From: Haloferula sp. BvORR071
Lineage (GTDB): Bacteria > Verrucomicrobiota > Verrucomicrobiia > Verrucomicrobiales > Akkermansiaceae
Assembly: GCF_000739615.1 (NCBI RefSeq)
Contig: NZ_BATP01000039.1
Span: 62,001-126,000, forward strand
Reading direction: 5' to 3'
DNA: 64,000 nucleotides
Made by a program: the position numbers and the translations under genes. Position 1 is the stretch's first letter. Each line of letters opens with the position of its first letter. Of this stretch, positions 1-9,145 are shown piece after piece. The notes under the pieces are model-generated. The model worked only from the letters and a program-made list of their open reading frames with translations. It was not told the DNA's origin and searched no databases.

Positions 1-600
1 GGCTTGGAGACCATCGAGCGGATGAAGCGGGGCATCGACCGTGCGAAGAAGATCGTGAAGGGCCTCGTGGACTATTCCTCCGCGCGGCAGCTCTCGGTGG
101 AACCCAAGGACATCACCGAGGTGATCACGGATGCGATTGCCTTGGTGGAGTATCCTCTGCGCCAAGGGCGGGTGAAGCTGATCAAGGACATCGAGCACGA
201 ACTCCCGCCGGTGAGCGTGGACTCGACCAAGCTGGAGCAGGTGCTGGTCAATCTCATGATCAATGCGATGCACGCGATGCCCGCTGGCGGCACCCTGACA
301 TTGCGCGCCTACAGTCAGATCCTGAGCGGCGTAAGGCGCGATGAAGGATTACGCACCGCGGGTCACCTGCGGGAGGGTGATCGCATCGTAAAAATCGAGG
401 TGGACGACACCGGCACCGGCATCGACGAGGCGATCATGTCCAAGCTCTTCGATCCCTTCTTCACCACCAAGCCGACGGGAACGGGGACAGGCCTGGGCTT
501 GGCGGTATGCCGCAAGATCGTCGAACTGCACAACGGAACCTTGGAGCTGGAGAACTTGCCGGCAGGCGGGGTGCGGGCTTCGATTACTTTGAAGGCTTGA
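1..600 (+). CDS. Sensor histidine kinase, C-terminal part (5' end outside window)
   Basis: The reading frame is open from the first base and ends at 600, so only the last 199 codons are present. They hold the end of a dimerisation helix (residues RAKKIVKGLVDYSS) and a complete HATPase_c domain. The N box is LVNLMINAMHAMPAGG, the G1 box DDTGTGI, the F box LFDPFFTTKP and the G2 box GTGTGLGLAVC. The layout matches NtrB/PAS-type kinases, in which ATP-dependent autophosphorylation of a histidine starts a phosphorelay. The phospho-acceptor histidine and the sensing domains lie upstream of the window, so the signal cannot be inferred. No response regulator follows; the next gene belongs to a compositionally different island. 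Confidence 0.9.
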   Translation, partial: GLETIERMKRGIDRAKKIVKGLVDYSSARQLSVEPKDITEVITDAIALVEYPLRQGRVKLIKDIEHELPPVSVDSTKLEQVLVNLMINAMHAMPAGGTLTLRAYSQILSGVRRDEGLRTAGHLREGDRIVKIEVDDTGTGIDEAIMSKLFDPFFTTKPTGTGTGLGLAVCRKIVELHNGTLELENLPAGGVRASITLKA

Positions 601-749
601 ACAGGTATTGTGATAAGGGCGGACGAAGACACGGTGACGGCAGAAAGATAGCGAAAATGAGCTTTGATTGACTCTAGGATCTGGCGGCGGAGAATTCTTC
701 CTTTCGGATTTTTTCAGAATGCCATAACTTCTCTTTCGCCGATTGCTAG

Positions 750-3700
750 ATGCCCGCCCGTAAAAAACCCGTGGAAGCCAGCGACATGTCGATCCGCTCC
801 GATTCCGGCGCGAACCCAAGTGATCTTGTAAGATACTCCCGTGCGGGAGATGCCTTTCACTATCGCTGGGCCGCGCGAAGGTGCCTTCGAATGATCGATC
901 CACGCTGCCCCGTCTCTTCGATTACCATCGAAGCATCGCTTGAACCAGATTTGGCAGGGGAATGCGCGATCGACTTGGCCGAGTACTCCGAGTCTGCTGA
1001 TGGAAAGACGAGCGTGCACTATGTCCAATTGAAGCACAGCACAGTAAGAAAGAGAAAATCGATCGGGCTCAGAGATTTAGGGGAGACCCTCGGTGCTTTT
1101 TCTGCGCGCCTCTTGGAACATCACACCCAGAGCGATTCCTTAGCAGCAATCGACTCGATCGGCTTCAGTTTTGTAACCAATCGAAATCTCGCGCCTAAGC
1201 TTAGCAAGGCACTTCATGCTATTTCGGAAGGTGGAACCATACCCATCGCTCAACGGCGACAACTTGAAGCGGCAACTGGTCTTCAGGGCGATCAACTCCA
1301 GTCATTTATCACTTCCTTAGTCGTCGCTGATGGTGAGGGTGATTATGTCGTGCAGCATCAACAACTGCATGGTGAGTTGGCTGAGTACTTGGCTGGATTC
1401 GTGGAGAGTGAAGACGCGGACAAAATCGTTAATTTGGTTTCCGAACGAGCGCTACCACATCCTGTAAAAGGCAGAAGGAAAGGCGAGATACTTCGGGAGG
1501 ATGTCCTGCAGCGCCTCGGTGTGACGTCTGACCGGGACCTTTTTCCTGCTCCCCGTGAATTCGAGATCCTTCCGCACATCATCCAACGCGAGCAACATGA
1601 CGACTTGGTGAATCATGTCATGAGGTCTACGTCGCCGGTGATCATCCACGCAGCAGGAGGCGTCGGCAAGTCTGTTGTTGCTCGCCAGATTGCAGAAGGT
1701 CTTCCAAAAGGATCGTTGGGATTGGTCTACGACTGCTTTGGATCCGGTAAGTATCGGAATCCCAGCGAGCCTCGCCATCGCGCCTGTGATGCTTTGGTCC
1801 AGATAGCCAACGAACTTGCCGCGTCCGGTTACTGCCGCATGCTCGTGATGCATCCCGGGACGTTGGCAGACGCACTCTTCCGTTCCTTTTTTTCCCGGTT
1901 AAAAGAGGCTGTTCAAGCGCTGAGAGAGATCGAGCCGACAGCGCTACTGGTGATTCTGATTGACGCCGCCGATAACGCCGAAATGGCGGCGCAGGAAAAC
2001 AGCGATAAATGTTTCGCCAATGGGCTGCTTCGTGAGCAACTGCCGGAAGGGTGTCGGTTGGTGGCTCTGTGCCGAACGGAGCGCAGCCACATGCTCAAAC
2101 CTAAGAGCTCAGTAATTCAGCTACCCCTTGAGCCATTCAGCGAGAAGGAAACTGCGGCACATCTGCGGAGCGTCTTCCCTGAAGCATCAGATGACGACGT
2201 TAGGGAGTTTCACCGCCTGACTGGAGGAAATCCGCGCGTGCAAGCCAACGGACTAAGGAGTGGGCGTCAGACAATTGAAGAGATCTTGGCAAGCCTCGGT
2301 CCCTCTGTAACTACAGTTGCCGCCCAAATCAGCGGACAACTCCAGTCAGCCGTGGCGGGGATCAAGGATCGCAGTATCGCTGAAGTGTCGATCCAGGTAG
2401 ACGCGATATGCTCAGGGCTGGCGAACCTGCCTCCATTTATTCCGACAGCCGTTCTTGCCAAGGCGGCGCAAGTGGAAGAGCCGACTATCCTAAGTTTTGT
2501 CAGCGATCTCGGGCATCCCCTCTGGCATTCGGACAGTTCGGTGATGTTCCGCGACGAGCCAACAGAAACATGGTTTCGCGAACAATTTGCTGGTGATTCC
2601 AACCAAGTCAAAAAGTACGTTGAGTTACTTGCCCCGCTGGCGAAGGATTTCCCCTACGTGGCCAAGGCCCTGCCGCAACTGCTGCTTAGATCTGGGGACT
2701 ACGCTCGCCTCATTGAGTTGGCTCTATCCGATGAGTTTTTGCCGGATCATGACCCAATCGATGCAAGAAACATCCGTGTCTATCGACTTCAATTCGCGTT
2801 CAGGGCCGCGCTGAGACTAGATCGAATCGCCGATGCTGCGCAATTGGCGTTCCGCGCTGGCGAGGAAGTCGCCGGCGACCAAAGGCAGCTACTTCTACTG
2901 CGCCAAAATTTGGAAATGGTTGCCCCTCTGCTAGATCCAACTCGCGTTCAGGAGTTGGCTTACCGGCAGTTGCTTAGCGGGGGTTGGCAAGGATCGGCCA
3001 ACGTCTATTCAGCCTCCCTTCTTTCCTCGGTTGAAGATTTCAAAGGAGAGGCTCGTGGCTACCTTCGCGCCTCTGAGAAGTGGCTGACGATATTTTTTGA
3101 AGAGCGATCAAAACGGGATAAGCGCGACATGTTCCGGGAAAGGCTACAAGATGCCGACCTCGCGGAGATGGCTTGGGCCTATTTTAATCTGTTGGAGGCC
3201 GAAGGTTTGGTTCACTTCCTGTTCAGATGGAGGCCACCGGAAGTGATTCTCCGCCTTGGAAGATTAATCGTTCGTCGTCTTATTGATGCGGCTCGGTTTG
3301 ACGAAATTGAGAAGCTAGCCCTGGAAGGGCGCAAAAGCGCCTATTTGATCCTCGCGGTTGCGGACGAACTGGAAGCCGTCGCGAGGTTTCCGCCCAAGAA
3401 TAGCTTGAAGCCTACTCTCGCCCTATTGGCCCGCCGAGGCATAAAAAGGGCGCGGGGGCTCTTCCTCGACAACACAATCACAGACGCCATCGTATCCTTC
3501 TGTGAAGCGGGCGCATTCCACAAACTCTCGACGCCAAAAATCTTGGCGGTTCTTGATTGCTATACGGAGACCACGGCGGATTCTACGATTGGAGGCGACT
3601 ATCACGAACAACCTCGATCTAGATTTCTGCGAGGAATTGCACTTCGTGCTGCCTTGGCTTGTGCTGCCGAACCGGCTCCGAGAAGTCTACTGCCGAAGAA

Positions 3701-6700
3701 GGATGATGAGTCACGTGTGCGGCTCTTGAGTTCGAGCGAGGAGGAGAACTTGATTCAGGTGATAGGCGGTTTGCTCCCGTGGTACTACCTGCGCGCTAGG
3801 CTCATTGCCCGCGATACCGCGGCCGACGCTATTGATCTGGAAGGAGTCAGGGAAGCGTCCAAGTCGGCGCGCCGCGGGCGCTATCGGGCTCATGATCGGC
3901 TTCCTTATGAGATTTCCCCGGTATGGTTCAGCGTTCTGGCTTTAAAGGGGAATGCAACTGAGGAAGAGATGCGGCACTTCACGAAGAATGTTTTGGATCG
4001 AGCCGCGCAGAAGTTTTTGCTCAACGGACGCCTTGACGCTCTGCGCGTGGCATGTCGCTCAGCGCATCTAGCCCCCCTAAGGTCCGCATTGGAGCAGTCC
4101 TGCGTCGCCGCAGTTGAGCCCATGGCGATAGAATCTCCGGAGGAGCGGGCCGACTCTTACATCCGGTTGGCAAGGGCGGTCGTCGCCGTTAGCGCTTCGG
4201 ATGCCTCAACCTATTTTATTCATGCCATCGATGCGGTATCAAGGTTCGGTGATGAGATGATTCCTCGCTGGGAGGCTATAGTGGCGGTTGCTCGGCGAGT
4301 GGCTGATGGAGGAAGATCTTCGGAACAAACGGCCTACCGGTTTTTTAAATGCGCGGAGATTGTCGGTGCGTCGGTTGCACGTGAAAAATACTGGAGTCGG
4401 AGCGACGTTTTCCGGGTTGGCGTCTGCTTGCACGCTCCAAGTGCTTTCGCGGCGTTGAGTCGATGGCGCGACAGAGAGGTGGGATGGTTTGCTCGATCGA
4501 TGAGTGGCCTCGCCACCGAAGCGGTGAATGCAGGTGAAATAACGGCCCTAACAGGCTGGTGCCTTTCGGGCTTCCTCGCTTGCAATGCGGACTCAGAGTT
4601 TGCGACGAGATGTATTCGCCGTGAGGCGGATCATCTGAATCAACAGTACATCCTGGATGCCACAATCCGAGATGTCGAACTGGCGGGTGGAGGTAGTGAG
4701 AGCCTGCAGAGGTTGTCAGCAGTTGCGGAGGAATTTGCGTTGAAGCCAGGAAAGCTTCTATCTTTGCTGGCGAGTTACAAGGCTGCTTCCGAGTTGATCG
4801 CTACTTCGGCGGAGGCAGGTCCCCCACATTCGCATCGTGAACAGCTGCAAGCGTCGGATTGGGACGAGATTTTCAATGGCGTCGACGTCTTGAATTCTGA
4901 AGGAATTGCACTTGCCGAGGCTCGGTATCGGAGTGGGGATCCACCGTTCATGCTTGAAGATTTCTGGGGCGAACTGGTGCGGCGCGTTCCTTCCGACCGG
5001 GAGATCGAGTTTTTGAAGTTCGTTCCTTTGGCGGAATCCATTGATTCATACGATGCGGGCAACTTGCTGATACCCATTCGGGGACAGTGGCTGAAAAAGG
5101 CAGCGGTTAAAGCAAGGTGGCCGGAGTTCATGCGGTCGCTTGGAAAGCGGCATGCAGCGACTCTCACAGAAGCTGGCACCTTGGAATATTGGACGAACTG
5201 GGGCAGAGTTGACGAGTCCGACCTGCGGTACATTAAGGCCGGCATCGTTCGCGGCCTTGCCGAATCGTTTGATCTGGTGGATGCGCGAACCTTCTTTGGA
5301 TTTGTTGCCAATGTTGCTGCGGATCTGACCCCAACTGAGAGCGGGGGACTTCTCGACTACGGGTTGAGTCGATTCGAGTTGCACATTGACAATGACTTTG
5401 GCGACGGGCCTTGGGATGAGTGGCTACGTCCGCCCCAAGCAACTAGCGATGCCGTGGCTGGGTTCATTTGGTCTGCTTTGGCCTCTCCCCTCTCTTCCAC
5501 TCGATGGGAGGCTGTGCATTGCGTCCGCCGTCTTGTAGAGGCTGGTTGCGAGGCCGAGGTTGATGCGTTGATCGGCTGGTTGCAACGGAACTCCGTTGGC
5601 GCATTCGGAAGCCATCGTTTTCCATTTTATCAACTTCACGCGCGGTTATATTTTCTCATTGCACTGGCTCGCACAACCTGTGATGTGCCACTGCGATTGT
5701 ATCGGCACGCCAGTATTTTCGCGTCACTGGCGTTGACGGGAATGCCGCATATTCTGATTCAGAAGACGGCGGCGGACATCGCATTGGCGATTGAAGGGGC
5801 CCAGCCGGGTGCATTCTCCGTCGAAACGACTCGAGCCTTGAGGAAAGTTGGAAACAGTCCATTTCCCTTGAAACAGGGGGAGAATTATTCGGCGAGCGAA
5901 AGCACTCCTTGGCACGTTCGAGGCGAGATAAAGAAGGGTCTCAACGTGAATTTCGGAATCGATTTCGATGCTTATTGGTTCAACTACCTTGGGCATGTTT
6001 TTGGAGTGCCGCCTCAAGAGGTAATCGAACTCGCTGAAGAAGCTGCCGTCCAATATCTTCGGGTTGCGAGCGGTGAGGATTATCGGCCGGACCCTCGAGC
6101 GGCCCTCTGGGAGTCGCGGGACTACTATGAGCGTGGAACTGACCACAGCCACTCGAGTTACCCTCGGAACGACGACTATTGGTTCTATTATTCATATCAC
6201 AGTTTCCTGTCGGTGGCATCCCGACTTCTTGGAGCGATGCCGGTTATTCGCGGTAGAGACGATGACGAAAGCGAAAGCAACTGGGAAGAGTGGTTGAGCA
6301 GGCACTCCCTGACTCGCTCCGATGGGCGATGGTTGGTGGACCGAAGAGATCCTTCGCCGCTTAAGCGTCGGGCATGGACCAAGGGCCTCTCAGATCGAGA
6401 ATGGCGATGGAGTTTGGGTGCCGACGATTTTCTGGATGTGCTGCTCCATCAAAGCCCGCAGCCAGGCTGGCTCAGTTTGGCCGGTAGCTGGACGGAATGT
6501 TCCCACGAGCGGATTGAAAGCATTCGAGTCTCAAGCGCACTGGTTACACCGGAGACCTCGCAAGCTTTGGCAGACTCCCTGAGACACCATGAGAACCCTT
6601 TTCAGTACAGACTGCCCAGCTATGGGGATACGGACAAGGATCTTCAGAGTTACCCATTTGAGCTGACTGGCTGGATTCATCGGGCGCGGGGGAATGACAA

Positions 6701-7118
6701 GCGCTTGGACGGATTCGACCCCTACGCGTGCGAGCTTGAATACCCTCCTTATGAGATAGGTGCCTCGTTTGCAGCGATGTTGGGAGTCGAATCTGACTAC
6801 GAAAGGCGGACTTGGTGTCGGGCTTCGGACGGCGAGGTCTTGTTCGTCAGCGAGCTTTGGAGTGAAAAGGACGCTGAGGAGAGTGATAGAGCGTATCGCG
6901 AGGGAGAGCGAATCTCCGGAGCTGCCTCAGAACTTTGCCGCTTGTGCTCTTTGCTCGGCAAGCATCTCATTTTCAGTGTCGAGATCAATCGCTCGATCCA
7001 TCGCTATCGTGGCTCGTCGTCTGATGACATCGGCTACCTCCCGGCATCCCATAAAATTTTCGTCCTTTCCGCCAATGGAGAACTCAGAGACGCCCGCCAA
7101 AGCCATCAGATTGGGTAA
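750..7118 (+). CDS. Giant nuclease-STAND NTPase protein, Avs-like (candidate antiviral defence)
   Basis: 2122 residues. Residues about 25-130 look like a DUF4297/Cap4-type restriction-endonuclease fold: an AGDAFHYRWAARRCL helix, an acidic strand (IEASLEPD, AIDLAEY), then Q93-L-K95-H, which fits the (E/Q)xK of PD-(D/E)xK nucleases. A P-loop NTPase follows, with Walker A GGVGKS at 303-308 (K307), Walker B LLVILIDAADN near 399-409 and a sensor-like LVALCRTERS. The last 1500 residues are helix-rich without recognised motifs, as expected of a TPR-like sensor. Nuclease, STAND NTPase and long helical C-terminus is the layout of Avs antiviral proteins, which oligomerise on phage proteins and degrade DNA. 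Calling it Avs is inference from architecture. ATG at 750 is used; an in-frame ATG at 786 is possible. Codon use and G+C differ visibly from flanking genes, suggesting transfer. It overlaps the next gene by 44 nt. Confidence 0.8.
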   Translation: MPARKKPVEASDMSIRSDSGANPSDLVRYSRAGDAFHYRWAARRCLRMIDPRCPVSSITIEASLEPDLAGECAIDLAEYSESADGKTSVHYVQLKHSTVRKRKSIGLRDLGETLGAFSARLLEHHTQSDSLAAIDSIGFSFVTNRNLAPKLSKALHAISEGGTIPIAQRRQLEAATGLQGDQLQSFITSLVVADGEGDYVVQHQQLHGELAEYLAGFVESEDADKIVNLVSERALPHPVKGRRKGEILREDVLQRLGVTSDRDLFPAPREFEILPHIIQREQHDDLVNHVMRSTSPVIIHAAGGVGKSVVARQIAEGLPKGSLGLVYDCFGSGKYRNPSEPRHRACDALVQIANELAASGYCRMLVMHPGTLADALFRSFFSRLKEAVQALREIEPTALLVILIDAADNAEMAAQENSDKCFANGLLREQLPEGCRLVALCRTERSHMLKPKSSVIQLPLEPFSEKETAAHLRSVFPEASDDDVREFHRLTGGNPRVQANGLRSGRQTIEEILASLGPSVTTVAAQISGQLQSAVAGIKDRSIAEVSIQVDAICSGLANLPPFIPTAVLAKAAQVEEPTILSFVSDLGHPLWHSDSSVMFRDEPTETWFREQFAGDSNQVKKYVELLAPLAKDFPYVAKALPQLLLRSGDYARLIELALSDEFLPDHDPIDARNIRVYRLQFAFRAALRLDRIADAAQLAFRAGEEVAGDQRQLLLLRQNLEMVAPLLDPTRVQELAYRQLLSGGWQGSANVYSASLLSSVEDFKGEARGYLRASEKWLTIFFEERSKRDKRDMFRERLQDADLAEMAWAYFNLLEAEGLVHFLFRWRPPEVILRLGRLIVRRLIDAARFDEIEKLALEGRKSAYLILAVADELEAVARFPPKNSLKPTLALLARRGIKRARGLFLDNTITDAIVSFCEAGAFHKLSTPKILAVLDCYTETTADSTIGGDYHEQPRSRFLRGIALRAALACAAEPAPRSLLPKKDDESRVRLLSSSEEENLIQVIGGLLPWYYLRARLIARDTAADAIDLEGVREASKSARRGRYRAHDRLPYEISPVWFSVLALKGNATEEEMRHFTKNVLDRAAQKFLLNGRLDALRVACRSAHLAPLRSALEQSCVAAVEPMAIESPEERADSYIRLARAVVAVSASDASTYFIHAIDAVSRFGDEMIPRWEAIVAVARRVADGGRSSEQTAYRFFKCAEIVGASVAREKYWSRSDVFRVGVCLHAPSAFAALSRWRDREVGWFARSMSGLATEAVNAGEITALTGWCLSGFLACNADSEFATRCIRREADHLNQQYILDATIRDVELAGGGSESLQRLSAVAEEFALKPGKLLSLLASYKAASELIATSAEAGPPHSHREQLQASDWDEIFNGVDVLNSEGIALAEARYRSGDPPFMLEDFWGELVRRVPSDREIEFLKFVPLAESIDSYDAGNLLIPIRGQWLKKAAVKARWPEFMRSLGKRHAATLTEAGTLEYWTNWGRVDESDLRYIKAGIVRGLAESFDLVDARTFFGFVANVAADLTPTESGGLLDYGLSRFELHIDNDFGDGPWDEWLRPPQATSDAVAGFIWSALASPLSSTRWEAVHCVRRLVEAGCEAEVDALIGWLQRNSVGAFGSHRFPFYQLHARLYFLIALARTTCDVPLRLYRHASIFASLALTGMPHILIQKTAADIALAIEGAQPGAFSVETTRALRKVGNSPFPLKQGENYSASESTPWHVRGEIKKGLNVNFGIDFDAYWFNYLGHVFGVPPQEVIELAEEAAVQYLRVASGEDYRPDPRAALWESRDYYERGTDHSHSSYPRNDDYWFYYSYHSFLSVASRLLGAMPVIRGRDDDESESNWEEWLSRHSLTRSDGRWLVDRRDPSPLKRRAWTKGLSDREWRWSLGADDFLDVLLHQSPQPGWLSLAGSWTECSHERIESIRVSSALVTPETSQALADSLRHHENPFQYRLPSYGDTDKDLQSYPFELTGWIHRARGNDKRLDGFDPYACELEYPPYEIGASFAAMLGVESDYERRTWCRASDGEVLFVSELWSEKDAEESDRAYREGERISGAASELCRLCSLLGKHLIFSVEINRSIHRYRGSSSDDIGYLPASHKIFVLSANGELRDARQSHQIG

Positions 7119-7767
7119 AGAGCTTGTAGTGCTTCTTGAACAAGAGGAGCGGGCAACTGTCCTGACTCGATGGATGGCTCATTACCTCGCCGAACAGATG
7201 ACACTTGCGGAGACCGTGAATGGCGTCGAAAGGGCCGAAGCAGAAGAGAAATGCTTTAAGACGGTGTTGGCACTTTGGCAGGCTCGGGGTGATTGGCCTT
7301 CTGGACGAAGACCGTTCGAAAGGTTTGAACCGATCTTTGAAGCGCTGACCCGGTTGAATCCGGACGATCCTAGGCCATTTTTCTATCGTCGGCGATTGCG
7401 TTCGCAGGTCACTCCGAGTGATGAGGAAGATCCGGAAGTGCTCGACGTCGCTGAGGCTGTCGAAGTAATCGATGCAACCGCGAGAATTCTAATCGAAGCA
7501 GTCCTAGAGGAAGCCGCAGAAATGGCCGCGTCTGAAGGGACGAAACGTTTACTACAGGAAGCGATTCCGGAAAAGGGTATTGCTGATCTCCATATAATTG
7601 GGCGCTTGCTCAATATTGATGCATCGACTGTGAAGGATCCGAGGGCGGAAAGAGCCATGCTTTTGACTCGCCGAATAGAACGGTTGGACTCATTTGCTGA
7701 AATCTGCAGAAAGCTGAGGCGTGGCTTTTTAGCAGATCTCAAATCATTGAAGAAGGCACCCAAATAA
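7075..7767 (+). CDS. Unrecognised 230-residue partner of the STAND NTPase
   Basis: The start is the ATG at 7075 (MENSETPAKAI), inside the last 44 nt of the giant gene in another frame, which suggests translational coupling. The frame stays open upstream to 6760, but that part is a shadow of the giant gene. The protein is charged and predicted helical, with no signal peptide, no membrane segment and no catalytic motif I can name. Recognisable stretches are LLEQEERATVLTRWMAHYLAEQ near the N-terminus, a WQARGDWPSGRRPFERFEPIF segment in the middle, and a basic tail (LRRGFLADLKSLKKAPK). It shares the lower G+C of the giant gene, so the two are probably inherited as a unit. A role as accessory, regulator or immunity-type factor is inference from position only. 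Confidence 0.7.
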   Translation: MENSETPAKAIRLGKELVVLLEQEERATVLTRWMAHYLAEQMTLAETVNGVERAEAEEKCFKTVLALWQARGDWPSGRRPFERFEPIFEALTRLNPDDPRPFFYRRRLRSQVTPSDEEDPEVLDVAEAVEVIDATARILIEAVLEEAAEMAASEGTKRLLQEAIPEKGIADLHIIGRLLNIDASTVKDPRAERAMLLTRRIERLDSFAEICRKLRRGFLADLKSLKKAPK

Positions 7768-7833
7768 GTCTTGTTATGCAAACGACCTTTCGGAATTAGG
7801 ATCTGCCGATTGCGGCGCGGGGTTGTTCAAGTT

Positions 7834-8013
7834 CTATAGCTTGAGCGACTTGCCCTTCGACAGCTTCGGATTATTGAAGGGGAACTTCGGAATCATCGAG
7901 AGGAGATTCGCATCGCCTCGTCGGTAGGGATTCCAAGGGAATCTCAGATCGCTGGCCTGCGTCAAAATCAGGCTCATCAGGAGCTTTGGACTGTGCCCGG
8001 CCGAGGTCGGGAA
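7834..8013 (-). other. Open in-frame extension after the DUF1992 stop; possible gene remnant
   Basis: On the minus strand the frame of the DUF1992 gene continues after its TAG for 59 more sense codons before a second stop at 7834-7836. The encoded stretch contains FPWNPYRRGDANLLS and ends in FNNPKLSKGKSLKL, which looks more protein-like than a random shadow. An internal ATG (MSLILTQ) could start a 47-residue peptide, but I see no convincing ribosome binding site. It could be the decayed end of a gene cut by arrival of the neighbouring island, or chance. I do not recognise the family. Confidence 0.2.
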
Positions 8014-8331
8014 CTAGATCCCGCGGACCCGCTCCATCGCGAGGCGGAAGCTGGTGCGGATCTCTTCAACCTCACGCTGGAGGCGCTGGCGTGCGGTGGG
8101 ATCGGTGCAGGCGTCGCGCTTTGCTTCGAGATCGGCGATGCGCTTGAGCTGTTCGACTTCCGGCGGGACGAAGCCGTGGCCTTTAAGCATAGCATGGGCG
8201 GAGCGCCATGCTTCCGGGGTTTGAAAATAGGACTCGAGGTCGAGCTTGGTGCCCGGTGGTGGCGGCTGGAGTTCGCCGGAAGCGATGGCGTCCTCGATCA
8301 TCGCCTCGCCGATGTGGGAGAAGAGGGACAT
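8014..8331 (-). CDS. DUF1992 (DnaJ subfamily C member 28 homology) protein
   Basis: 105 residues, typical of bacterial DUF1992 proteins. The conserved features are visible: FSHIGEAMIEDAIASGEL at the N-terminus, a short Pro-rich turn PPPPGTKLDLESYF in place of the usual GKGKPL, then a K-GHGFVPPEVEQLKRIADLEAK segment. The domain is also found in eukaryotic DNAJC28, but bacterial members lack a J-domain, as here; their function is unknown. No signal peptide or membrane segment, so it is cytoplasmic. It is transcribed towards the defence-like island and has no operon partner. Confidence 0.8.
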   Translation of the reverse strand: MSLFSHIGEAMIEDAIASGELQPPPPGTKLDLESYFQTPEAWRSAHAMLKGHGFVPPEVEQLKRIADLEAKRDACTDPTARQRLQREVEEIRTSFRLAMERVRGI

Positions 8332-8497
8332 GAGGGGAGCCTAGCCTGAGGAAGGAAACGAGGCGATTGGAGATTGAGCGATCGAGTGTGGATCGAGCAG
8401 GCAACGCTGCTGCCGTGGAGGTCCAAGGCATTCTCGGATTCACCAACAGCAGAGACCAGCGACATGGCTTCCTTCTGGGCCTATCCCTGCGATCTGC

Positions 8498-9082
8498 CTA
8501 CTGCCTGTTCACTTCGGGAAAGGCGGTCTGCATCACTGCCTTGCGATGCTTTGCCGCGAGGGCGCGCATGGCGCCGGGGCCGAGGGCCAAGTTTTCCTTG
8601 GGAACGACGGCGGCATACTGGACGGATCTCACGGCGGTCCCACTGGGATCGTAGCGATAGAGATTGAACTCGGGCCCTCCGGCCTTCGTGACGGTGAAGT
8701 CGATTTCGTGGGTCGCGCCGTTGGTGGAAGTTTCCGTGCCCGAGCCGCTGTTTCTCATCGCAGCGGCCATACTGGCCGCCTGCTGCTGGGGAGTGCTTGG
8801 CCCATCGATCCGGCGCAGGGCAAGCATCTGTCTCCACTGCTTGGGGCTTTCGCCCGCTGGATAGTATTCAACGACCACGCCGTTCTTGTTCGCGGCGGAG
8901 TAGCCCACGGTATAGGTCTGGCCGAGGTAGCTGATGGCATCGGGAGCCGAGATCCCGGGTGCGATGCCGGTGTAGGATTCCTTGCCCCCCGCACCGCTGA
9001 GACCGCACTGCGAGAGCAGCCCGGCCACCGCAACCAATCCCAAGCCACGAAGAGTCACGTCCATCGGCGTCCAAGCTGACAT
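8498..9082 (-). CDS. Predicted lipoprotein of unknown function
   Basis: 195 residues from the ATG at 9082 (MSAWTPMDV); an alternative ATG lies at 9064. A hydrophobic segment (LGLVAVAGLLSQC) ends in a lipobox-like LSQC, predicting signal peptidase II cleavage and lipidation. The mature part has GKESYTGIAPGISAPDAISYLGQTY at its start and two beta-rich stretches, and matches no family I recognise. It is divergent from the downstream oxidoreductase with about 60 bp between starts. Confidence 0.6.
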   Translation of the reverse strand: MSAWTPMDVTLRGLGLVAVAGLLSQCGLSGAGGKESYTGIAPGISAPDAISYLGQTYTVGYSAANKNGVVVEYYPAGESPKQWRQMLALRRIDGPSTPQQQAASMAAAMRNSGSGTETSTNGATHEIDFTVTKAGGPEFNLYRYDPSGTAVRSVQYAAVVPKENLALGPGAMRALAAKHRKAVMQTAFPEVNRQ

Positions 9083-9145
9083 GCCCTGATAAGTCCGCCA
9101 GAGCGAAGTTCCGTTTGCGATTCCTGCGGCTTTCCGTTTGCTTGC

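Noticed and set aside
6760-7074. Upstream extension of the STAND-partner frame
   Set aside because: It lies wholly inside the giant gene in another frame; the product is Ser/Arg-rich there, while protein-like sequence starts at the ATG at 7075.
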